Shown here piece by piece: positions 9,275 to 19,102 of a stretch of 64,000 nt of DNA. How positions within the stretch are numbered: position 1 is the first letter of the stretch; each line of letters begins with the position of its first letter. The stretch spans positions 1,116,001-1,180,000 of the forward strand of contig NZ_LT703001.1 in NCBI RefSeq assembly GCF_900149705.1, in the 5' to 3' direction. The notes below the pieces were generated by a model. The model had not been told where the DNA came from. It saw nothing but the letters and a program-made list of their open reading frames with translations, and ran no database searches. The translations under genes and the position numbers were made by a program. This stretch comes from Sphingorhabdus sp. Alg231-15. GTDB lineage: Bacteria > Pseudomonadota > Alphaproteobacteria > Sphingomonadales > Sphingomonadaceae.

Positions 9275-10060
9275 CTAGTTGCCTCCACCAAGGGGAATGC
9301 GGAAGCCAACGTTGAACAAGGATTGTTCGCTTTTCACGCCCAATGTCGCGGGCAACAGATCAACGTCATAGTCACCGCGATCCGTGGCACGGTAGGTATA
9401 CTGACCGAAAAGCTCGAAGGACGGGCTTAACCTGTAGGTGATACCAGCCATGCCCTGATAGGCGAAACGGGTTGTCTTATCATCTACAACGTCGATTCCG
9501 GATGGTGCATATTCGACATCCTGTCTGGTAAAACCAACGCCAGCGCCAACATATGGCACAAGAGTTTCACTGATCTGGAAATCATAGAAAGCGTTGGCAA
9601 ACAGACCATAGTTTTTGATCTGTCCATCGTCGGTACTCAAAACCGCTCCAACCGTCGGATTGGCCGGATCGGCCGCACCACGAGTCAAAACCGCTGAGTC
9701 CACGCCATCAATCACAGTTCCGCCAACCGCTAAATCACGATGCAAATCCACGCTGGATTCATTGTAGAAGCCCTGCAATTCAAACCGAAAACCATTATCA
9801 AAACGGTAGCCAGCCAGTAAATTGAGGTCGAGGCCATTATTCAGTTCAGTGGTCCAATCGAGATCGGTACCGGCTGCAATGGCATCAAAGTCGGCTGTCG
9901 CCGCTACATCGCCTTCAAATTCTCCTCGATTTTTTGAATCACTTGGTAAGTTAAGCCCTGCCGATGCACCTACATAAGGCTCTCCGGCATGAGCGGCACC
10001 ACTGAACGCAAGAGACGTTCCTGCGGCAAGGACTGCAAATAGTTTATACGAACTACGCAT
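9275..10060 (-). CDS. Outer-membrane beta-barrel protein (OmpA/OmpW-like porin fold)
   Basis: A 261-residue exported protein. The start ATG at 10060 has TTGGAG upstream; a TTG five codons further is less likely. The signal peptide ends AHA-G (about residue 25). The mature chain alternates aromatic and polar residues, as in an 8-stranded barrel, with GASAGLNLP, LLAGYRFDNGFRFELQGFYN, YVGAGVGFTRQ and the closing strand SLFNVGFRIPLGGGN. It probably sits in the outer membrane as a structural or surface protein. A second, smaller relative lies at 55038-55661. Confidence 0.85.
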   Translation of the reverse strand: MRSSYKLFAVLAAGTSLAFSGAAHAGEPYVGASAGLNLPSDSKNRGEFEGDVAATADFDAIAAGTDLDWTTELNNGLDLNLLAGYRFDNGFRFELQGFYNESSVDLHRDLAVGGTVIDGVDSAVLTRGAADPANPTVGAVLSTDDGQIKNYGLFANAFYDFQISETLVPYVGAGVGFTRQDVEYAPSGIDVVDDKTTRFAYQGMAGITYRLSPSFELFGQYTYRATDRGDYDVDLLPATLGVKSEQSLFNVGFRIPLGGGN

Positions 10061-10303
10061 ATTCAACTCCAAACCCCTGTTCGGTGTTGCCCCGCTGCGA
10101 ACAGAGTTGGGGACGCGCTAGCCCTTTTCAATATGTTCAAGCTTCGGTTCGTCGCAAAAAACTGGTGTATTTCTGCCATTTCATGGCGAAATGTTGGAAA
10201 TTGTGACTAACTTACATCACTTGACTGCCGTCGCAAAAGCGACTGCCTCGGCGCAATCCATATGACTTCGCGAAATAGGCTACCAAAGCCCGCAGCGGAA
10301 TTT

Positions 10304-12841
10304 TTAGTAGATTCCGCCTTCATCCTGAAGGAAATCATTATCGTTCTGCGCAGGCCTGTTGCCACGCCCATTATCTCCGTCACGATTACGCGCAGCAAGT
10401 TTCGCTGCCCGGATCTGGGCCTTTTTTGCTTCCAGACGAGCGAGCAATTCCTCCTTGCGGATCGAGCGCCGTGGCTCGGTTTCCGGTTTGAACACATCCC
10501 AGATTACCGCTGATCTCGGATCATCGGAGGGCCAGCCGCCGAAAACCCGCTTGCCGCTTTTGCGGTCTACCCGGACCATACGGACACCGCGCGGGGCGAC
10601 AAAAGGTGTTTTAGGCATGCCAGCCATGGCCTTCTGGGCAAATTCCTTGAAAATAGGAGCTGCCAGCGTGCCGCCCTGGGCGTAACCACCCATATTGGCT
10701 GGTTGGTCAAAGCCCATATATACTCCGGCAACCATGTCCGGTGATCCGCCGACAAACCAAACATTGGTTGGGCCACTTGCCGTTCCGGTCTTACCGAAAA
10801 GTGGCCGGTTCAGACTCTTCAGATTTTGCGCTGTGCCGCGCGTTATAACGCCTTCAAGTATATTGACCATCTGGTAAGCGGTCATCGGGTCCATCAGTTG
10901 TTTGCCTGCCGGTCTTGGGCGCGGCATCGTTTCCCCATCCCAGTCATCCTGGTTGCAATCTTCGCATATCCGCTTGTCTGCGCGAAAAATCACCTTTCCT
11001 TGGCGATCCTGGACAAAATCAATCACGGTCGGGTTCAATTCCCGTCCATGGTTGACCAGCATGGAATAGGCATTGGTCAGTTTTTCAACCGTTGTGTCCC
11101 CGGCACCGAGCGCAAAAGCGAGATATGGTTTATAGTCACCAATTCCCATTGTCTTGATGGTTTCGACGACATTGTCCATCCCGGCATCATTGGCGGCTCG
11201 GACAGTCATCAGGTTGCGAGACTGTTCGACACCCCAGCGCAGCGTTTGTTCGCCAGCTCCGCGCGAACCGCCGAAATTCCGGAAACATTTGCGGCCAAGT
11301 GCGGCAGATTGATAAACACAGAAAGGACTGTCGACAATGATGGTTGCCGGTGTCATGCCCTGATCAAGCGCAGTGGCATAAACGAACGGTTTGATTGTCG
11401 ATCCTGGTTGGCGCTCGGCCTGAGTTGCCCGGTTAAATGAGCTCATCCGATCATCAAAGCCGCCCTGCATTGCCCAAATCCGTCCGTTGCGTGGATTTTG
11501 GACAACCATGCCGCCCGATACTTTGGGCACGTTGCGCAACGTATAGCTGCTGCCGGTTGGACTAACCGCAATAATATCTCCGGCAGCCAGTTTCCTCGGT
11601 GCGCTAGCCAGACGACCGGTCGTACCATCGGTAAACCCGATTTCGGCACCATTGCCCTGACGCTGCAAGGCCACGGCGATCCGCCAGTCGGCATAATCGG
11701 TATTGATGAAAGTCGAGGCCAGTCGCTGAGCCCATTTATCATCCATCTCGATTTTGTTTATCGGTCCGCTCCAGGCCTTGCCGCGACTGTAGCGCAACAA
11801 TCCGGTGCGCAGAGCATCTTTGGTATATTCCTGCAATTCAGGGTTAAGCGATGTGCGCACCCATAAGCCCCCGGAATAAACGCTATAGGGGCCTGCCTCC
11901 TCATTCTCGCCAAATTGCTCGATCAGCTGGCGACGAACTTCTTCAATAAAATAGCCGCCGACACGCTGGAACCGGGCCCCGCGAGACCGGATCGCTCCCA
12001 ATGGCTGAGCCACTGCACGGTCATGCTGTTCCTGGGTGATCCAGTCATTGTCCAGCATCCGGCCCAAGGCCCAGTCACGGCGGTTCACGGCCCGCTGTTC
12101 GTTATTTTCCGGGCGGTAGTTAGACGGCCCTTTAGGCAGGATCGCCAGATAGGCCATTTCATGAAGCGCCAGTTCATCAACATCCTTGCCAAAATAAGCT
12201 TGCGCCGCAGCTTGCACGCCATAGGCATTACGGCCGAGAAATATCTGATTGAGATATAGTTCCAGAATCTCCTGCTTGGTCAGCACTTCCTCGATACGAT
12301 AGGCGAGCAACGCTTCGCGCACTTTTCGGCGATAGGAGACCTCGTTGGTGAGCAACAGATTCTTGGCAACTTGCTGTGTGATTGTCGATGCGCCTACCGG
12401 ACGACCGCTGTTGGAAATATTGGTGACGATCGCGGTTGCAATGCCGGGATAGTCAAGGCCGCCATGTTCAAAGAATGTCCGATCTTCTGCCGCAAGATAC
12501 GCCCGCACCAGCAGCGCAGGATATTCCGCAAATTCAAGTTGCACGCGCCGTTCGCGCGCATAGCTGTGCACGGGTTCGCCATCATAAGCCCGAACCATGG
12601 TCGGCAGAGGCGGCTCATATTGCTGCAGCGTTTTCGCATCGGGCAAGTCACGCGCAAAAATGACCCAGATCATCAGCCAGCCCAAAAGACAAAGCGCGAC
12701 AAAAGCGAGAAACAGCCGGAACAAGCGCTTTTGCCACAGCTTTTCAACCCAGCTGATAAAGCCGCCAGTGTTACGCTCCAGTTTGTAAGCGAGGCTTTCC
12801 GAGGCTTCAGCGCCTGAGTTATCGGGTGTATTTTCGACCAT
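10304..12841 (-). CDS. mrcA: Penicillin-binding protein 1A, bifunctional peptidoglycan synthase
   Basis: An 845-residue class A PBP that polymerises and crosslinks peptidoglycan. It has one membrane anchor (about residues 39-65). The GT51 glycosyltransferase domain has EDRTFFEHGG with the catalytic Glu, GASTITQQVAKN, RRKVREALLA and ILELYLNQIFLG. An OB-like linker domain follows. The transpeptidase domain has the SxxK serine in PGSTIKPF, SRN as SxN, and KTGTA. The tail after about residue 790 is rich in Lys, Arg, Asp and Asn and probably disordered. The next gene upstream is a cell-wall amidase read in the same direction, a natural partner in wall remodelling. Confidence 0.97.
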   Translation of the reverse strand: MVENTPDNSGAEASESLAYKLERNTGGFISWVEKLWQKRLFRLFLAFVALCLLGWLMIWVIFARDLPDAKTLQQYEPPLPTMVRAYDGEPVHSYARERRVQLEFAEYPALLVRAYLAAEDRTFFEHGGLDYPGIATAIVTNISNSGRPVGASTITQQVAKNLLLTNEVSYRRKVREALLAYRIEEVLTKQEILELYLNQIFLGRNAYGVQAAAQAYFGKDVDELALHEMAYLAILPKGPSNYRPENNEQRAVNRRDWALGRMLDNDWITQEQHDRAVAQPLGAIRSRGARFQRVGGYFIEEVRRQLIEQFGENEEAGPYSVYSGGLWVRTSLNPELQEYTKDALRTGLLRYSRGKAWSGPINKIEMDDKWAQRLASTFINTDYADWRIAVALQRQGNGAEIGFTDGTTGRLASAPRKLAAGDIIAVSPTGSSYTLRNVPKVSGGMVVQNPRNGRIWAMQGGFDDRMSSFNRATQAERQPGSTIKPFVYATALDQGMTPATIIVDSPFCVYQSAALGRKCFRNFGGSRGAGEQTLRWGVEQSRNLMTVRAANDAGMDNVVETIKTMGIGDYKPYLAFALGAGDTTVEKLTNAYSMLVNHGRELNPTVIDFVQDRQGKVIFRADKRICEDCNQDDWDGETMPRPRPAGKQLMDPMTAYQMVNILEGVITRGTAQNLKSLNRPLFGKTGTASGPTNVWFVGGSPDMVAGVYMGFDQPANMGGYAQGGTLAAPIFKEFAQKAMAGMPKTPFVAPRGVRMVRVDRKSGKRVFGGWPSDDPRSAVIWDVFKPETEPRRSIRKEELLARLEAKKAQIRAAKLAARNRDGDNGRGNRPAQNDNDFLQDEGGIY

Positions 12842-12971
12842 ATCCTGCGCTATCTAGCACTATCAGAGGCATTTTCCAGATAATATCGACGAAAAATAGA
12901 ATCGCTTTAGCATGACCGAGAAACATAGATAAAATTGCACCTGCACATAGGCGCAAAGTTTGGTTGCACGA

Positions 12972-14219
12972 TTAGCGCTGTGCCAGCTTACGGGCGAAAT
13001 GGGCCTCAATCGCATTGGCAATACCGATTGCGACCTTGGATTGTCCTGCGCGAGAGCTCAGCAACTCGACATCTTCCTTGTTGGTCAGATAACCGCTTTC
13101 AAATAGAACAGACGGCGTATCGGGCGCTTTCAGCACCACCAGCGACGCAAACCGATGCGGATTTGTCCGGAATTTTATCATTCGCTGTCCTTCGCGGATC
13201 AGCAGCTTGGCAAAATCGGCGGACACGTTCATCGTCTCCCGCTGAGTGAGATCGATGAGAATAGACGATACATCGCGATTGGCACCGCCCAGATTGACAC
13301 CATTGATGATGTTTGATCTGTTTTCCCTCGCCGCAAGTTTTGCAGCTTCCCGGTCAGATGCTACCTCTGACAGGGTATAAACGGTTGCTCCGGCAGCGGA
13401 TTCATTACCTGCGGCATCAGCGTGGATTGAGATGAACAGATCGGCATCCAGGCGCCGGGCTATGCCGTAACGCTCTTCGAGCACCAGATATTTGTCGGTA
13501 TCACGGGTCATCGCCACACGCACCCGTCCGCTGGCCACCAATTGATCGCGGACCGCACGTGAAATTGCGAGGGTGATATTTTTTTCCCGCTGGCTGCCAT
13601 GCGGCGATATGGCACCGGGATCATGTCCGCCATGACCAGCGTCGATAACGACCAACGGTCGGCTATCATCGTCGGGACCTTCGATTTTCGGTAACTCCAC
13701 CTCATCCTGAGGCTTACCGAGCGGCACTTTCACACTATAAGTGTTTTTGGGTGGCTCGGCACGAAACTGCACTGGCGGGAGGAAGGATTTACGCCCTCTA
13801 TTGATGGCAGCGCCGCCAACCGATTGCAGACGCAGCTTCAGGCTCTTGCCGTCAGCAGCAAAGGCACCATCGGTTATCACCGCCGGACCGGCCAGGTCAA
13901 AGACGATACGCGCTGTATTCTGGTCATATTGACCTTGCCGTACGGATTTAATCATGCCGGTTGCACGACCCCTGCGTCCACCGGTCTTACCGCCCTTGAT
14001 ATCAACCGCAATACGGTTCGGGCCGATCAGAGAAAAAGCTGATGCGCCCTCAACCAGACCATCAAAAGAGACAGTAATTTGACCATCACTGGTATCAATA
14101 CGACTGACCGAGCCGGCATTTGCCGGATTTAACGTCAACAGAGAGGATGCTAAAATGGCAGCGAACGGCATGGCGGCCTTATGCAATGCACCTGCCATAT
14201 TGGTCCAGTCAAATCTCAT
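12972..14219 (-). CDS. N-acetylmuramoyl-L-alanine amidase (AmiC-like)
   Basis: A 415-residue periplasmic amidase that cleaves the bond between MurNAc and the stem peptide, chiefly at division. A signal peptide (to about residue 36) is followed by an AMIN domain (about 40-140; peptidoglycan targeting). The Amidase_3 catalytic domain (about 190-405) has zinc-ligand motifs VIDAGHGGHDPGA, FISIHADA and the Glu in FESGYL. It reads toward mrcA with a 130-base gap, so the two may be cotranscribed. It is divergent from rne across a 533-base gap. Confidence 0.94.
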   Translation of the reverse strand: MRFDWTNMAGALHKAAMPFAAILASSLLTLNPANAGSVSRIDTSDGQITVSFDGLVEGASAFSLIGPNRIAVDIKGGKTGGRRGRATGMIKSVRQGQYDQNTARIVFDLAGPAVITDGAFAADGKSLKLRLQSVGGAAINRGRKSFLPPVQFRAEPPKNTYSVKVPLGKPQDEVELPKIEGPDDDSRPLVVIDAGHGGHDPGAISPHGSQREKNITLAISRAVRDQLVASGRVRVAMTRDTDKYLVLEERYGIARRLDADLFISIHADAAGNESAAGATVYTLSEVASDREAAKLAARENRSNIINGVNLGGANRDVSSILIDLTQRETMNVSADFAKLLIREGQRMIKFRTNPHRFASLVVLKAPDTPSVLFESGYLTNKEDVELLSSRAGQSKVAIGIANAIEAHFARKLAQR

Positions 14220-14752
14220 ATCAGCTGTATCACCTAAGGTTTTTCACCACAGAACGCGGTAAAGACCCTCTTAAGCATATAAGCGTAATCTCCCGTAAAT
14301 TGAGATGGTTAACAGGAAATTTACCATGTTTGGATTAGGCTGAATCCAGTTTCATCGCGCGAAAACCGTGACGGTCCATTGCGGTGATAGTTTGTGTTGC
14401 CGATTTGTGATTGCGGTGCTAGCACTCTTCTCGTGCTGTGACGAAAATGATGAAAACGGCACAAATAGAGCTGGTATTTATCCAGTATATACAGGTTGAA
14501 GCGACATGAGGCATGACATCTCCGGCTCCGGAACTCTTCCACAGGGAAGCGTTTCTATGGACGGAAAGACCCTGGCTAACGGCCCGGGCCATGCATTTGT
14601 CGCAGACACATTTTTTTCAGAGATATTTGAATTTAACCGGATGACGCCGCCCGCTCCCCCTGTTTTGGCAGCGCGCAAGAAGACGTCGTCCCTTTTATAT
14701 TGCATGGCCCGGCCGGGAGCATTCCCGCCGCACCATGCCAGGAGTATATTGA
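14220..14752. other. Long divergent intergenic region with probable rne leader
   Basis: A gap of 533 bases between the amidase and rne. It must hold both promoters. Short inverted repeats are visible, such as GTGCTAGCAC at about 14418-14427 with an AGCAC-N7-GTGCT arrangement, and a GC-rich GGCCGGGAGC...CCCGCC hairpin candidate at about 14709-14730. RNase E mRNAs of other bacteria are controlled through long 5' leaders; whether this is one is inference. Small frames here overlap on both strands and look spurious. Confidence 0.4.
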
Positions 14753-17428
14753 ATGACAACGCGCATGTTAATCGACGCGCGCCACCAGGAAGAAACCCGG
14801 GTGGCGGTCGTAAAAGGGAACAAAATTGAGGAATTCGATTTTGAATCTTCGGAACATAAACAGCTAAAAGGCAATATTTATCTAGCAAAAGTAACGCGAG
14901 TGGAACCCTCGCTACAAGCGGCTTTTGTTGATTATGGTGGCAACCGTCACGGGTTCTTGGCCTTTAGCGAAATTCATCCCGACTATTACCAGATACCAAA
15001 AGAAGATCGCGAACGTTTGCTCGCCGAAGAAGCAGAGCATGCCGCTGAAGAAGCAGCTCTGCGCGCGAAAGAAGAAGAGGAAGAGGACGCACCCGCAGAC
15101 ATGGTGCGCAGCGAAGCCACCGAAGAGCTCGATACGGCTCTGGTTGAAGTGGAAAAAGACGAGAGCGTCGACACGATTGATGTGACTGAGGGTGAAGTCC
15201 CGGCAGAAGAAGCCAATGATGACGCAAATGATGAAGATGGCGACGACGATTCTGACGATGATGACAACGCAGAAGAAGCCGAGAGTGAAGGCAGCTCTGA
15301 CGACAGCGATGGCGAAAAGGAAACAAAAGGTCGAAACCGGCGCGGCAAGGGCCGGAACCGTGGACGCGGTGGCCGTGGCGGCAAAAATATAGCCAAAGCC
15401 AGCGACCAGGCCCGGCAAAAGCGGATGGCGCTACGCAAGCGCTACAAGATTCAGGACGTTATTCAGCGCCGTCAAGTTGTGCTGGTGCAGGTCGTCAAGG
15501 AAGAGCGCGGCAACAAAGGCGCTGCTCTCACCACCTATCTGAGCCTCGCCGGACGCTATTGCGTGCTTATGCCAAATACCTCCCATGGCGGTGGCATCAG
15601 CCGTAAGATCAACAATGCCGGTGATCGCAAACGACTGAAATCGATTATCGCTGACCTGAAACTGCCCAACACCATGGGTTGTATTGTTAGAACAGCAGGA
15701 CTGTCCCGCACCAAACCCGAGATCAAGCGCGATTTTGACTATCTCGCCCGGCTATGGGACGAGGTTCGGGAAAACACCCTGGGTGCAGTGGCACCCAAAT
15801 TGATCCACAGTGACAGCGATCTCATAAAACGGGCCATTCGCGATATCTACAACCGCGAGATCGAGGAGGTTCTTGTTGAAGGCGCAGACGGTTATGCTGC
15901 GGCCAAAAGTTTCATGAAATTGCTGATGCCAAGCCATAGCCGGCGGGTCAAAAGCTATGCCGATCCCGTGTCGCTCTTCCAGCGTTATGGCGTGGAAGAT
16001 CAGCTCTCGGCGATGTATCAGCCCGAGGTTCAGCTGAAATCCGGCGGTTATCTGGTCATCAATCCGACCGAAGCTTTGGTCTCCATCGATATCAACTCCG
16101 GCCGTTCCACGCGGGAACATGGTATTGAGGCCACCGCGGTCAAGACCAATCTGGAAGCCGCTGCAGAAATAGCCCGCCAATTGCGCTTGCGCGATATGGC
16201 TGGTCTGGTGGTTATCGATTTTATCGACATGGACCGTCATGGAAATATTCGCAAAGTCGAACGGGCCATGCGCGATGCGTTGAAAAACGACCGCGCACGC
16301 ATTCAGGTCGGTCGGATTTCCAGCTTTGGACTGCTCGAGATGAGCCGCCAGCGCTTGCGCACCGGCGTGCTGGAAGCATCAACCAAAGTTTGCCCGCATT
16401 GTGAAGGAACCGGTCTCGTCCGCACAGCTTCTTCTTCTGCGCTTTCAGCCCTGCGGTTGATCGAGGAAGAAGCGGCCAAAGGCAAAGCAAAAGAAATTAC
16501 GCTCACTGCAAGCCAGGAAGCAACAATCTACGTGTTGAACAGTAAACGGCATGAGATTGACGATATCGAGAAACGCTATGGCGTATCGGTTCAGATTACG
16601 CCCGATGGCGAAATCGAAGGCGCACGCATGGAAGTCAAGGGTTCCGGCGGAGCGCCCAAAAATGTGCCCAAGTTCGAACCCATAGTCGATGAGGATGAAG
16701 ACGAGATCATCGATGCAGCCGAGCAGGATGACGAAGCCGAAAACCGTCCACGCAAACGGCGCAGACGGCGCGGACGGCGCGGACGCGGAGGCGACCGAGC
16801 GGAAAGCAAGGATGGCGAGAATACCGAGAAAGCAGCTACAGACGCACCACAAGATAACAGTGGAGAGGATGCGGCTGACAAGAGTGACGAAGGCGAGAAG
16901 CCAAAGGCGCGCCGGTCTCGTGGCGGGCGCACTCGCAAAGCTAAGGACGACCCGGTAGCGGCCGAGGAAGGCACCGAAACCGCCACTGAGGAAGCTTCCA
17001 AACCTGAAGAGAAGCCAAAAAGGGCCAGCCGGTCGCGCAAGAAGGCTGATGCTCCTGCATCAGATAAAGGTGCGGACGACGAAACCGCTGCAGCCGATGC
17101 AGAGGAAAAGCCGAAACGGCGGCGCGCTCCGCGAAAAGCAAAAGCAGCAGCCGAGCCCTCAGAGGCATCGGATGACACAGCCGGTGAGGCAAAGGCGGCG
17201 AAACCGGCAGCGAAAAAGGCACCGCGCTCAAGGGCGAAGAAAGCTGATGCCGATAGTGCCGATGCGACAGAGAAACCGGCAAAAAAATCTGCTGCAAAAC
17301 CAGCGGCCAAGAAAACAACGGCCAAGAAGTCTGCTGCTAAAAAGGCAGATGATGACGCAGCAAACGAAACCGTGTCTGAAAAAACCGAAGCCCCACGGGG
17401 CGGATGGTGGCAACGGACCTTCGGTTGA
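14753..17428 (+). CDS. rne: Ribonuclease E/G family endoribonuclease
   Basis: An 891-residue RNase E, the main mRNA-decay and rRNA-processing endonuclease. The S1 RNA-binding domain begins near residue 36 and is interrupted by an acidic then basic insertion (about residues 85-220), as in alphaproteobacterial enzymes. The catalytic core has VSIDINSGRST and VVIDFIDM with the metal-binding Asp residues, and the zinc-link CPHCEGTG (near residue 547). The C-terminal 230 residues are disordered: an Arg-rich RKRRRRRGRRGRGG patch and Lys/Ala repeats like AKKSAAKP, ending GGWWQRTFG. The tail likely scaffolds RNA and degradosome partners. CAGGAG precedes the start. Confidence 0.97.
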   Translation: MTTRMLIDARHQEETRVAVVKGNKIEEFDFESSEHKQLKGNIYLAKVTRVEPSLQAAFVDYGGNRHGFLAFSEIHPDYYQIPKEDRERLLAEEAEHAAEEAALRAKEEEEEDAPADMVRSEATEELDTALVEVEKDESVDTIDVTEGEVPAEEANDDANDEDGDDDSDDDDNAEEAESEGSSDDSDGEKETKGRNRRGKGRNRGRGGRGGKNIAKASDQARQKRMALRKRYKIQDVIQRRQVVLVQVVKEERGNKGAALTTYLSLAGRYCVLMPNTSHGGGISRKINNAGDRKRLKSIIADLKLPNTMGCIVRTAGLSRTKPEIKRDFDYLARLWDEVRENTLGAVAPKLIHSDSDLIKRAIRDIYNREIEEVLVEGADGYAAAKSFMKLLMPSHSRRVKSYADPVSLFQRYGVEDQLSAMYQPEVQLKSGGYLVINPTEALVSIDINSGRSTREHGIEATAVKTNLEAAAEIARQLRLRDMAGLVVIDFIDMDRHGNIRKVERAMRDALKNDRARIQVGRISSFGLLEMSRQRLRTGVLEASTKVCPHCEGTGLVRTASSSALSALRLIEEEAAKGKAKEITLTASQEATIYVLNSKRHEIDDIEKRYGVSVQITPDGEIEGARMEVKGSGGAPKNVPKFEPIVDEDEDEIIDAAEQDDEAENRPRKRRRRRGRRGRGGDRAESKDGENTEKAATDAPQDNSGEDAADKSDEGEKPKARRSRGGRTRKAKDDPVAAEEGTETATEEASKPEEKPKRASRSRKKADAPASDKGADDETAAADAEEKPKRRRAPRKAKAAAEPSEASDDTAGEAKAAKPAAKKAPRSRAKKADADSADATEKPAKKSAAKPAAKKTTAKKSAAKKADDDAANETVSEKTEAPRGGWWQRTFG

Positions 17429-17438
17429 TAGAATAACG

Positions 17439-17475
17439 GGAGCGCCCTTGCGCGAACAGGGGCGCTCCTCCTTTG
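17439..17475 (+). terminator. rne terminator
   Basis: A 9-bp stem (GGAGCGCCC at 17439-17447 with GGGCGCTCC at 17460-17468) lies 10 bases after the rne stop, followed by TCCTTT. Confidence 0.65.
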
Positions 17476-17602
17476 ATACTGCCAGATATTCGCAACGCGG
17501 GTAGATGAATGCTGACGGAGGAATAGACAGATTTCATCGCAGGTTCAGTCTGATTATGCTAATAGCATTCGATATTGCCAGACCTTCATCCAGAGGAAAT
17601 TC

Positions 17603-19006
17603 ATGTCATCGCTGAACAACACTAGACATCAGCCATTCGCGCGCTTGTCGCTGTCTCGCATTGGCCAGCTATTTACTGCCCTGCTTGCGATGATTGCGAT
17701 CACCGTACAACCAGTGGCAGCCCAATCGATACTTCGCGATGCCGAGACAGAGGCATTGTTCAGCGATATGGTCGCACCCTTGGTTGCAGTGTCCGAACTG
17801 GATGCCAAAGATGTCGAGGTCATCCTGATCAACAGCAGTCAGATCAACGCCTTTGTTGCTGGCGGACAACGCATGTTTTTCTATTCCGGCACGATTGCAG
17901 CAGCGGATACTGCTGTCGAAATCCAGGGTATCATGGCGCATGAGCTTGGCCATATTACCGGCGGCCACATTATCCGGTTTGATGAAGGCATCAAGACAGC
18001 GACCGGCATCACCATACTCAGCCTGATCCTCGGTGCTGCGGCCATTGCTGCCGGAGCGGGCGACGCTGGCGCTGGTATATTGGCCGCAGGGCAGCAGGCC
18101 GCTACCGGCAAATTCCTGGCCTTTAGCCGGGTGCAAGAGCGCAGCGCTGATTCCGCCGGTGCGCGTTATCTTTCGGCGGCCGGCATTACCGGGCGCGGCT
18201 CGATCGATTTCTTCAAGAAACTGCAAAATTATGAATTCCGCCTCGGGATACCGCAAGAGGACAGCTACGGCCGTACTCACCCCCTATCTGGCGAACGTGT
18301 GACTTTGCTTCGCGATGTCTATCAGGCCGATGCAGCTTGGGACGTACCACCTGATCCGAAAATTGAAGAACGTTTTCAACGTGTTAAGGCTAAACTGCTG
18401 GGCTTTACCAACGAACCAGCAACAACCCTGCGCGAGTTTCCCGAATATGACCAGAGCATTCCAGCACGCTATGCTCGGGCCTATGCATGGCACAAGAGCG
18501 CCTATCCTGATCGCGCACTGTTGGAGGTCAATAATCTCCTGAAAGACAGTCCGAATGACCCCTATTTTCTGGAGCTGCACGGTCAGATATTGCTGGAATC
18601 CGGCAAACCGGAAGAGGCGATTGCATCCCTGCGTAAAGCAGTGCGATTGACCAATAACCAGCCGCTTATCGCCAGCCTGTTTGGCCATGCGCTTATTGCG
18701 ACCGAGGATGAGACCCATTTTGAAGAAGCGCAGCGGGTTTTGAAAGCAGCTGTTGTCAAGGATAACCGCAATCCCTTTGCGTGGTACCAATTGGGCGTGG
18801 TCTATTCCCAGCAGGGAGATACAGCACGGGCGCAGCTGGCAACGGCCGAAAGCGCGCTGTTGCAGCGTAATTACAGCAGCGCCATTCGCAGCTCCCAAAT
18901 CGCAATGGCCGGAATCAAGGAAAACACACCGGAGTGGATACGCGCGCAAGACATCTCGTTGATCGCGAAAAACGAATTTGAGCGGTCAGACCGGCGTCGC
19001 CGCTAA
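17603..19006 (+). CDS. M48-family metalloprotease with TPR repeats (BepA-like)
   Basis: A 467-residue periplasmic protease. A signal peptide ends VAAQ (about residue 40). The M48 domain has the zinc motif HELGHITGGH (about residue 113) and downstream ERSADSAGARYL with the third ligand Glu. The C-terminal half (about 280-460) is TPR-like, e.g. LELHGQILLESGKPEEAIASLRKAV split over repeats. This architecture matches BepA/YfgC, which guards assembly and degradation of outer-membrane proteins. AGAGGAAATTC precedes the start. A DsbA-like gene follows 96 bases later, also acting in envelope protein folding. Confidence 0.92.
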   Translation: MSSLNNTRHQPFARLSLSRIGQLFTALLAMIAITVQPVAAQSILRDAETEALFSDMVAPLVAVSELDAKDVEVILINSSQINAFVAGGQRMFFYSGTIAAADTAVEIQGIMAHELGHITGGHIIRFDEGIKTATGITILSLILGAAAIAAGAGDAGAGILAAGQQAATGKFLAFSRVQERSADSAGARYLSAAGITGRGSIDFFKKLQNYEFRLGIPQEDSYGRTHPLSGERVTLLRDVYQADAAWDVPPDPKIEERFQRVKAKLLGFTNEPATTLREFPEYDQSIPARYARAYAWHKSAYPDRALLEVNNLLKDSPNDPYFLELHGQILLESGKPEEAIASLRKAVRLTNNQPLIASLFGHALIATEDETHFEEAQRVLKAAVVKDNRNPFAWYQLGVVYSQQGDTARAQLATAESALLQRNYSSAIRSSQIAMAGIKENTPEWIRAQDISLIAKNEFERSDRRRR

Positions 19007-19102
19007 GATATTCCCAGACAAATTTATCCCTGCTTCTGTAACAATTGTGGACAAGCGGACGAAGCTTCTACAAGGAAGCTGAAATCTTTTTGATGGTGAA
19101 AT

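Noticed and set aside
14416-14440. CIRCE-like AGCAC...GTGCT inverted repeat
   Set aside because: Spacing is 7 bases and the flanks do not match; the real CIRCE element needs TTAGCACTC-N9-GAGTGCTAA.
16591-17325. Long Ala/Ser-rich frame opposite the rne tail
   Set aside because: It mirrors the Lys/Ala/Glu-rich coding bias of the rne tail; repetitive antisense frames of this sort arise from composition.
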